From the NCBI RefSeq assembly GCF_016056375.1, contig NZ_JAEDAE010000007.1:62001-126000 (forward strand): a stretch of DNA of 64,000 nucleotides, given 5' to 3'. Numbering within the stretch: position 1 is the first letter of the stretch; each line of letters begins with the position of its first letter. The DNA comes from Hymenobacter negativus. Its GTDB lineage: Bacteria > Bacteroidota > Bacteroidia > Cytophagales > Hymenobacteraceae. This document shows positions 27,118 through 35,800 of this stretch, piece by piece. Position numbers and translations under genes: made by a program. The notes below the pieces were generated by a model. It saw only the letters and a program-made list of their open reading frames with translations. It searched no databases and was not told the DNA's origin.

Positions 27118-28335
27118 ATGAATCCCACCCTGGTTGAGTTTCTGAAGCACTCCGAACCGCTGTCCACGGGGCAAAATGCCCCCGCCACTGCTCCAGCTGC
27201 CACGCCGGCCCCGCCCGCCCCGCGCCCGGCTACGGCCCCGCTCACGGTGCTGGTGCTGGAGGGCGAGTACCGCCTCACCGGGGCGGTGCTGTTTTGCCTG
27301 AGCCGGCAGGCCCGGGTGCGGGTGCACTTGCTGTCGCGCGATGCGCGGAGCCCGTACCGGTTTTCGAGCTACGTGCACTCCTTCCATCTGCTTTCGCCCG
27401 ATAGCCCGGAAAACGTGTTCGTGGCCTTCATCCAGAACGCGGCCCGGGCCACCGGGGCCGAGGTGCTACTGCCAGTGGACGTGGCCGGCATGCGCTTCGT
27501 GATTGCGCACCGCACGGCCCTGGCGGCGGCCACGCACCTGCTGCCGCTGCCGGCCGCCGCGTACTATGAAATAGCCACCGACAAGGGCCTGCTCGGCGCA
27601 TTCATGCAGGAGCACAACATTCCCGCGCCCGACACCATCGTGGACATTCGGCACAACCTGGCGGCCAAGCTGGCGAAGTTTGCTTTTCCGGTATTGCTGA
27701 AACCCATTGAGGGCGCCGGGGGGCGGGGCATTGTGCGCTACGCTTCGCCCGAGGCGCTGCTGGCCGCCGTGGCCGCGCTGCCCGATAGCAGCCGCTACGT
27801 CATCCAGAACTGCATTGAGGGCTACGACATCGACTGCAACGTGCTGTACCAGAACGGCCAGCTCATTGCCCATTCCATTCAGAAAGGCCTGGTGGCTACC
27901 GGCGACGAATACGCCCCCACCGAGGCCATCGAATTTGTGCACCACGACGCCGTGCTGGCCGTGGTAGACCGCCTGATGAAGGCCCTGCGCTGGAACGGTG
28001 TGGCCCACCTCGACCTGCGCTACGACGCCCGCACCCAGCAAATCAAGGTCATCGAAATCAACACCCGCTTCTGGCTCACGGTGGTGGGCTCGGCGCTGGC
28101 GGCCGGGGTGAACTTTCCGGTGCTGGCCTGCCAGGTGGCGGCCGGGCGGGCAGTGGCCCCCGCGCCCTTCCGCGAGGGGCGCTACATCCCATTTGCCAAC
28201 TACCTCAAGTACCGCTACGGCCGCCGCGAGCGCCGGCCCGATGACGTGCGGTTTTCGCTGCGCGATACCAGCGTGGGCGCTTTTCTGGGCGACCCGCTGA
28301 CCAAGATTTACCGCTTCCTCACCGACGAGGACTAG
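27118..28335 (+). CDS. ATP-grasp domain protein (carboxylate-amine or peptide ligase type)
   Basis: A 405-residue ATP-grasp protein. The first 40 residues are a low-complexity Ala/Pro stretch. Then comes a pre-ATP-grasp Rossmann-like region (TVLVLEGEYRLTGAVLF), the ATP-binding loop KPIEGAGGRGIVRY and metal-binding IEINTRFW. Such enzymes join a carboxylate to an amine or thiol through an acyl phosphate. Similar proteins occur in polysaccharide loci, where they may attach amino acids or amides to sugars. It is the last gene of the plus-strand EPS run, 50 bases after the SAF-domain gene. The substrates are unknown. Confidence 0.85.
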   Translation: MNPTLVEFLKHSEPLSTGQNAPATAPAATPAPPAPRPATAPLTVLVLEGEYRLTGAVLFCLSRQARVRVHLLSRDARSPYRFSSYVHSFHLLSPDSPENVFVAFIQNAARATGAEVLLPVDVAGMRFVIAHRTALAAATHLLPLPAAAYYEIATDKGLLGAFMQEHNIPAPDTIVDIRHNLAAKLAKFAFPVLLKPIEGAGGRGIVRYASPEALLAAVAALPDSSRYVIQNCIEGYDIDCNVLYQNGQLIAHSIQKGLVATGDEYAPTEAIEFVHHDAVLAVVDRLMKALRWNGVAHLDLRYDARTQQIKVIEINTRFWLTVVGSALAAGVNFPVLACQVAAGRAVAPAPFREGRYIPFANYLKYRYGRRERRPDDVRFSLRDTSVGAFLGDPLTKIYRFLTDED

Positions 28336-28437
28336 GCCCGCTGCTAGGCTCCGGCCGGTGCTGCAGCAGCCATCGATACCTATTCATTTCTTCATCCACC
28401 TCACGCTTATATCCGATGCATCCGCACCAGTTTCGCC

Positions 28438-31400
28438 ATGAAAAGTGTTTTAATTGTTGTTTTTTGCGCCTTGCTGCTGGTGGGCGGCCAGCCACTGCGC
28501 GCGCAGACACCGCCTGCGGGCTTCACATCCACCATTGTTTCCTCGGGCTGGAATGAAGCCGTCGGCTTCACCTTCAATAGCACGGGCAGCAAGATGTTTG
28601 TCTGGGAGCGGCCGGGCAAGGTGTGGGTGGTGGTGAACGGCCAGCGCCAGCAGCTCATCGACATCACCGAAGAAGTAGGGGCCTGGGGCGACCACGGCCT
28701 GCTGGGTTTTGCCCTCGACCCCAACTTCAACACCAACGGCTACATGTACCTGCTCTATGTGGTGGACCGGCACTACCTGCTGAACTTCGGCACGGCCAAT
28801 TATAGCGCTACCACCAACGACTATTACAGCGCCACCATTGGGCGGCTCACACGCTACACGGCCACGCCCAGCGGCACGGGCTACACCGTGAACCCGGCCA
28901 GCCGCAAAATCCTGCTCGGGGCTACTAAGACCACGGGCATCCCCTCTGTTCACGACGGCCACTGCACCGGCTCGCTGGTGTTTGGCACCGACGGCACTTT
29001 GCTGGTATCAACCGGTGACGGGGCCCACTGGGCGCCGGATTTAGGCAGCTACAACGAAACGTACTACGCGGAGGCGCTCGCCGATGGCATCATCTCCGCC
29101 AAGGAAAACGTGGGCGCCCTGCGCGCCCAGCTGGTAGACTGCCTAAGTGGTAAAATCCTGCGTCTGGACCCTGCCACCGGCAACGGCGTACCCAGCAACC
29201 CCTTCTACGACGCGGCCAACCCCGCCGCTGCCCGCTCCCGGGTGTGGACGCTGGGCCTGCGCACGCCTTTCCGCATGAGCCTACGGCCCGGCACCGGCAA
29301 CCCCGACCCCACGCAGGGCAACCCCGGCACGCTCTACGTGGGCATGGTGGGGGCCTCCACCTGGGAAGAAATTACGGTGGTGGACCGCCCCCGCGTGAAC
29401 CTGGGCTGGCCGATTTTTGAAGGACTGACACCATATCCGGCGTTCACCAATTCGAACGTGTATAACCGCGACGCCCCCAACCCGCTCTACAACACAGGGG
29501 GCTGCACCAAACAGTTTTTCTACTTTACGGACCTCATCAAAGCGGCCACGCCGAGCGGCACGGCCACGTTCACCAACTCGTGCAATACGGCGCAATCGAT
29601 TCCGGCCAGTATCCCCACCTTCGTGGACACCCGGCCGCTCATCGACTGGGCGCACAGCAGCACCGGGCCGGCACGCACGGGCACCTTCAGCGGCAGCACG
29701 CCTACTACCGCCAACATCGGGGCAGCGGGCTCGCCGGTGAGCGGGCCGCAGTTTGGGGGGAATTCGGTGACGGGCGGGGTTTTCTATCCTTACACCGACT
29801 TCCCGGCCCCCTACGCCAACTCCTATTTCTTTGGGGACTACGTGGGCGGCTGGATAAAGAGCATGACCGTGGATGCCAGCAACCAGCCCAGCGTGGTGCG
29901 CAATTTCGTGGACAACGGGGCCGTGCCGGTATTCTTCGGCACCAGCCCGGGCGAAACGGGCTTGTTCTACGTCAACTTTTACCCCTCGGAAATTCGCAAA
30001 ATCAGCTACGTGACCACGGCCAGCCCGCCAGTGGCCGTGGCCACTTCCAATAAAACCTTTGGGATGGGGCCGCTTGCGGTGCAGTTCACCGGCAGCGCCT
30101 CCACCGACCCCAACGGCGGGGCGCTGACCTACCGCTGGGACTTCGGCGACGGCACGCCCACCAGCGCGGCCGCCAACCCCAGCCACACGTTTTCGCCGCC
30201 TACTTCGGCCCCCACCAACTACACCGTTACGCTCACCGTGACCAACCCGCAGGGGCTTAGTAACCAGGCAACGCTGACGATTTCGGCCAATAATACGCCG
30301 CCGCAGGTCACCATCACCAGCCCGGCCGCGGGCACGCTCTACCCGCTCACGGGCAACACCATCTACCAGCTGGCGGCCACCGTGACCGATGCCGAGCAGA
30401 GCGGACACCTGCTCAGCTACCAGTGGCAGACCATCCTGCACCATCTCACGCACCAGCACCCCGACCCGGTGGACACCACCCGGCAGACCAGCACCACCAT
30501 TGGCCCCTACGGCTGCGGGGCCGAAACTTATTACTACACCGTTTCGCTGACCGTGACCGATGCCGGGGGCCTCTCGACCACCCAGGAAGTGCGCCTCGAC
30601 CCCGATTGTACCACGCCCAGCTTCACGCTGGTGAATGCCGATGCCGCGACCGATGTCGACATTCAGCCCCTGACCAACGGCGCAATTCTGAACCTGGCCA
30701 CGCTGCCCACCCGCAACCTGAACATTCGGGCCAATGCCGACCCCACCACCACCGGCAGCGTGGTCTTCGCCCTCACCGGCCCGCAGAACCAGTCCTTGAC
30801 CGAATCAGCGGCGCCCTTTGCGCTATTCAGCGATGTGAACGGCGACTACAACCCCTGGACGCCGCCGGTGGGCAATTATCAGCTCACGGCTACTGGCTAC
30901 AGCGGAGCCAATGGCACCGGCACCGCCCGCCCGCCCCTCACGATAAACTTCACGGTGACGGATTCGAACCCGCCCGGGCCGTTCACGCTCACCACGGCCA
31001 CGGTGGGCACGGGCACGGTGGCGAAGAACCCGAACGCGACGAGCTACGCCAGCGGCACGAGCGTGACGCTCACGGCCGCACCGGGGGCGGGCTTCCAGTT
31101 CTCCGGTTGGAGCGGGGACGCGAGCGGGACGACGAATCCGCTGACGGTGACGATGAATTCCAACAAGACCATCACGGCCACGTTCATGGCGACTACGGGC
31201 GGCGGTTCGTACGCGTTCTACCGGGCCGTCAACCTGGGCGGGCCGGCCCTCACGCTGGATGGCAACGCCTGGGGCGGCAGCACAGCGGCCAACTACTCGA
31301 CCAACGGCTCGGCCTTTGCCAACCAGGCCGTCACGCTGATTCCGGCCACCGATGCCACGCGGGCCAGCATGGTTCGGGATGCGGTGTTCGGCCCCAACCT

Positions 31401-32766
31401 GAGCGTGACGCTCTCGGCCGTGCCGGCCGGCGCGTACCAGGCCTACCTCTACGTGTGGGAGGACAACAGCCCCGAGGTGATTAACCTGTCCTTGAACGGG
31501 CAGAGCGTGCGTGCCAACTATAACACCGGCCCGGCCGGCACCTGGGCGCGGCTAGGGCCTTACAACGTGACGCTGGCCGCAACTGGCAGCGTGGCCTTCA
31601 CCAGTACCGGCGGCTGGCCAAATTTCTCGGGCGTCGAGCTCTGGCAGCAAACCGGCGGCACCCCGACTACTTACACGCTCACCACCGCCACGGTGGGCAG
31701 CGGCAGCGTGGTGGCCTCGCCCGCGCAGGCCACCTACGCCAGCGGCAGCACCGTGAGCCTGACGGCTACGCCAGCGGCGGGCTACCAGTTCAGCGGCTGG
31801 AGCGGGGATGCGACGGGGACGGCCAATCCATTGACCGTGACGATGAACGGAAACAAGAACATCACGGCCACCTTCACCGCAACTACGACCACCAGCTACA
31901 CGCTGACGGTGAACACCACGGGCACGGGTACGGTGAGCAAGAATCCAAACCAAGCCACGTATGCCAGCGGCACGAACGTGGTGCTCACGGCCACGCCGGG
32001 GGCGGGCTATGCTTTCACGGGCTGGAGCGGCAGCGCCACGGGCAGCACCAACCCGCTCACGGTAGCCATGACGGCCAACAAGACCATCACCGCCACCTTT
32101 ACGGCTACCTCGGGCGGGCAGCAGCTCACCGGCTATGTGTTGGTGAATGCCACGAATGGCACCGACATCCAGGCCCTGACATCGGGCGCGACGCTGAACC
32201 TGGCCACGCTGCCCGGCAGCCTGAATGTGCGGGCCACCACCAATCCGACCACGGTGGGCAGCGTGGTCTTTGCCCTGAGCGGGACCCAAACCCAGAACCA
32301 GACCGAATCAGTGGCCCCGTATGCGCTGTTTGGCGACAACGGGGCGGGCACCTATAATCCCTGGACGCCGGCGGCGGGCAGCTACACGCTCACGGCCCGG
32401 CCCTACACCGGCGGCGGGGGCACGGGCACAGCCGGCACGCCCCTCACCATCACCTTCAGCGTGAGCAATGCGGCGGCGCGCGTGGCGGCGGCGGCTACTA
32501 GTTTCTCCGGTGTGGCCCTGGCTGTGGCTTACCCCAATCCCTCGCCCAACGGGCACTACCGCCTGCTGCTACCGGGCACCTTCCAAGGCGCGGTGCGCTA
32601 CCGGCTGGTTTCGGTGCTGGGGGCCACGCTGGCCCAGGGCACGCTGCCGGCCGGCGCGCGCACGGCCGAGCTGGACTTTGCCCAGCCGCTGTCGGGCACC
32701 AGCCTGAGCTACCTGCTGCTCGACGACGGCCGTCTCACGGCCCGCCTCAAGCTGCTGCGGCAATAA
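28438..32766 (+). CDS. Secreted PQQ-type sugar dehydrogenase multidomain protein with T9SS tail (paralogue 1)
   Basis: Domains in order: signal peptide (1-22); glucose/sorbosone dehydrogenase beta-propeller (about 23-518); PKD (529-618, WDFGDGTP); Ig-like (620-726); a repeat domain opening SFTLVNADAATD (727-840); InlB-like B-repeat ending NKTITATF (848-917); malectin-like (924-1071, FYRAVNLGG ... YLYVWEDN); two more B-repeats (1078-1222); a second LVNA domain (1232-1344); and a T9SS tail (from AYPNPSPNG). The enzyme type oxidises sugars using PQQ. Here the usual GxRNPFR reads GLRTPFR and the usual GDVG reads GMVG, so activity is doubtful. The His in GHCTGSL is kept. The next gene is a close paralogue. 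It sits just after the EPS nucleotide-sugar genes. Confidence 0.92.
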   Translation: MKSVLIVVFCALLLVGGQPLRAQTPPAGFTSTIVSSGWNEAVGFTFNSTGSKMFVWERPGKVWVVVNGQRQQLIDITEEVGAWGDHGLLGFALDPNFNTNGYMYLLYVVDRHYLLNFGTANYSATTNDYYSATIGRLTRYTATPSGTGYTVNPASRKILLGATKTTGIPSVHDGHCTGSLVFGTDGTLLVSTGDGAHWAPDLGSYNETYYAEALADGIISAKENVGALRAQLVDCLSGKILRLDPATGNGVPSNPFYDAANPAAARSRVWTLGLRTPFRMSLRPGTGNPDPTQGNPGTLYVGMVGASTWEEITVVDRPRVNLGWPIFEGLTPYPAFTNSNVYNRDAPNPLYNTGGCTKQFFYFTDLIKAATPSGTATFTNSCNTAQSIPASIPTFVDTRPLIDWAHSSTGPARTGTFSGSTPTTANIGAAGSPVSGPQFGGNSVTGGVFYPYTDFPAPYANSYFFGDYVGGWIKSMTVDASNQPSVVRNFVDNGAVPVFFGTSPGETGLFYVNFYPSEIRKISYVTTASPPVAVATSNKTFGMGPLAVQFTGSASTDPNGGALTYRWDFGDGTPTSAAANPSHTFSPPTSAPTNYTVTLTVTNPQGLSNQATLTISANNTPPQVTITSPAAGTLYPLTGNTIYQLAATVTDAEQSGHLLSYQWQTILHHLTHQHPDPVDTTRQTSTTIGPYGCGAETYYYTVSLTVTDAGGLSTTQEVRLDPDCTTPSFTLVNADAATDVDIQPLTNGAILNLATLPTRNLNIRANADPTTTGSVVFALTGPQNQSLTESAAPFALFSDVNGDYNPWTPPVGNYQLTATGYSGANGTGTARPPLTINFTVTDSNPPGPFTLTTATVGTGTVAKNPNATSYASGTSVTLTAAPGAGFQFSGWSGDASGTTNPLTVTMNSNKTITATFMATTGGGSYAFYRAVNLGGPALTLDGNAWGGSTAANYSTNGSAFANQAVTLIPATDATRASMVRDAVFGPNLSVTLSAVPAGAYQAYLYVWEDNSPEVINLSLNGQSVRANYNTGPAGTWARLGPYNVTLAATGSVAFTSTGGWPNFSGVELWQQTGGTPTTYTLTTATVGSGSVVASPAQATYASGSTVSLTATPAAGYQFSGWSGDATGTANPLTVTMNGNKNITATFTATTTTSYTLTVNTTGTGTVSKNPNQATYASGTNVVLTATPGAGYAFTGWSGSATGSTNPLTVAMTANKTITATFTATSGGQQLTGYVLVNATNGTDIQALTSGATLNLATLPGSLNVRATTNPTTVGSVVFALSGTQTQNQTESVAPYALFGDNGAGTYNPWTPAAGSYTLTARPYTGGGGTGTAGTPLTITFSVSNAAARVAAAATSFSGVALAVAYPNPSPNGHYRLLLPGTFQGAVRYRLVSVLGATLAQGTLPAGARTAELDFAQPLSGTSLSYLLLDDGRLTARLKLLRQ

Positions 32767-32837
32767 TCCCGGCTGTTGCCGGCCCAACTGGTCTTTTCAA
32801 TCTGTCTTTTTTTCTGCAAATCCACTTTCTCACCACC

Positions 32838-35800
32838 ATGAAATCTTCGCTCACCTGTTTTATGCTGGCATTTTTGCTGGCTTGCTGTTGCGGCCGGGCG
32901 CAGGCCCAGACTCCTCCCACGGGTTTTACCTCCACCACCGTTTCTTCGGGCTGGAATGAGGCAGTGGGGCTTACTTTCAATAGCACGGGCAGCAAGATGT
33001 TTGTCTGGGAGCGGCCGGGCAAGGTGTGGGTGGTGGTGAACGGCCAGCGCCAGCAACTCATCGACATCACCGAAGAAGTAGGGGCCTGGGAAGACCAGGG
33101 TCTGCTGGGCTTTGCCCTCGACCCCAACTTCAACACCAACGGCTACATGTACCTGCTCTATGTGGTGGACCGGCACTATTTGATGAACTTCGGCACGGCC
33201 AGCTATGACCCCACGGCCAACGACTACTACAGCGCCACCATCGGGCGGCTCACACGCTACACGGCCACGCCCAGCGGCACGGGCTACACCGTGAACCCGG
33301 CCAGCCGCAAAATCCTGCTCGGGGCTACCAAAACCAACGGCATCCCGTCCACTTTCAACGGCCACGTCACGGCGGCGCTGCAGTTCGGCTCCGATGGCAC
33401 CCTGCTGGTGGCCACCGGCGACGGCGCTCACCCATACCCCGACTTCGGGGCCTGGACGGCCACCTACGCGCCCCAGGCCCTGGCCGATGGCATCATCAAA
33501 GCCAAGGAAGATGTGGGCTCGCTGCGCGCCCAGCTGGTGGACTGCTACAACGGCAAAATCCTGCGCCTCGACCCCAGCAACGGCAATGGCATCGCCAGCA
33601 ATCCGTATTACGACGCCGCCAACCCCGACGCGCCCCGCTCCAAGGTGTGGGCCCTGGGCTTCCGCAACCCGTTTAGGATGACGCTGAAGCCCGGCACCGG
33701 CAGCACCGACCCCACCCAAGGCAACCCGGGCACCATTTACCTGGGCGACGTGGGCGCGGCCAACTGGGAGGAAGTGGATGTGGTGAGCGGCCCCCGGCAG
33801 AACTTCGGCTGGCCCTTGTTTGAGGGCCTGACGCCCTACGACGCCTTCACCACCTCGAACGTGTATAACCGCGACGCCCCCAACCCGCTCTACAATACGG
33901 GCGGCTGCACCAATCAGTTTTTCTACTTCCAGGACCTCATCAAGCAGGCCACGCCCACGGGCACGGCCACGTTCCCCAATTCCTGCAACACGGCCCAGAC
34001 AGTGCCCAGCAGCATTCCCACCTTCGTGCACGTCCGGCCGCTCATCGACTGGGGACACCCGGCCACCGGGCCGTCGCGCACGGGCACCTTCAGCGGCAGC
34101 ACGGCCACTACCGCCAACATCGGGGCGGCGGGCTCGCCGGTGACGGGCTCGCAGTTTGGGGGCAGCGCGTCTACGGGCGGGGTGTTCTATCCCTACACCG
34201 ACTTCCCACTGCAGTACCGGAATACCTACTTTTTTGGCGATTATGTGGGCGGCTGGGTTAAAAACCTGACCGTGAACAGCAGCAACCAGCCCAGTGCGGT
34301 GGGCGACTTCGTGCCCAGCGGGGCCGTGCCGGTGGCCTTTGCCACCAGCCCGGGCGAAACTGGGCTGTTCTACGTCAACTTCTATCCGTCGGAAATCCGC
34401 AAAATCAGCTACGTGACCACGGCCAGCCCGCCGGTGGCCGTGGCCACTTCCAATAAAACCTACGGCCCCGGCCCGCTCGCGGTGCAGTTCACCGGCAGTG
34501 GCTCGAGTGACCCCAACGGCGGGGCGCTGACCTACCTGTGGAACTTCGGCGACGGCACGGCCACCAGCACCAGTGCCAACCCCAGCCACACGTTTTCGCC
34601 GCCCACTTCGGCCCCCACCAACTACACCGTCACGCTCACCGTGACCAACCCGCAGGGGCTTAGTAACCAGGCAACGCTGACGATTTCGGCCAATAATACG
34701 CCGCCGCAGGTCACCATCACCAGCCCGGCCGTAGGCACGCTGTACCCACTCACGGGCAACACCACCTACCAGCTGGCGGCCACCGTGACCGATGCCGAGC
34801 AGAGCGGACACCTGCTCAGCTACCAGTGGCAGACCATCCTGCACCACCAGAGCCACGAGCACCCCGACCCGGTGGACACCACCCGGCAGACCAGCACCAC
34901 CATCGTGCCCTACGGCTGTGGCACCGAAACCTACTACTACCGCATTGTGCTCACGGTGACCGATGCCGGGGGCCTCTCGACCACCCAGGAAGTGCGCCTC
35001 GACCCCAATTGCAACGCCACCAGCTTCACGCTGGTGGATGCCGATGCCGCGACCGATGTCGACATTCAGCCCCTGACCAACGGCGCAATTCTGAACTTGG
35101 CCACGCTGCCCACCCGCAACCTGAACATTCGGGCCAATGCCAACCCGGCCACTACCGGCAGCGTGGTCTTCACTCTCACCGGCCCCCAAAACCAGAACCA
35201 GACCGAGTCGGTAGCGCCCTACGCGCTGTTCAGTGATGTGAATGGCGACTACAACGCCTGGACGCCGCCGGTAGGCAATTATCAGCTCACGGCCACGCCG
35301 TACTCGGGCAGCGGCGGCACCGGCACGCCGGGCACGGCGCTGACCGTCAGCTTCACCGTCACGGATACCGGCACGCCGGGGCCATTCACGCTCACCACGG
35401 CCGTGTTTGGCAGCGGCACCATCACCAAAAGCCCCAATCAGACCACCTACGCCAACGGCACCAACGTGACGCTGACGGCCACGCCGGCGGCAGGCTTTGC
35501 CTTCACGGGCTGGAGCGGCGGGGCCACCGGCACCACCAATCCGCTCACGGTGACGATGAACGCCAATAAATCCATTACGGCCACCTTCACGTCCACTTCC
35601 ACGCAGCAGCTGACCAGCTTTACCCTGGTAAGTGCCGACAGCAACGCCGACATTCAGACCCTGACCGCTGGCGCGACGCTGAACCTGGCCACGCTGCCCA
35701 CCCGCAACCTGAACATCCGGGCCAATACCAACCCCGGCACCGTGGGCAGCGTGGTCTTCGCGCTGAGCGGCGCCCAAACCCAGAACCAGACCGAGTCGGT

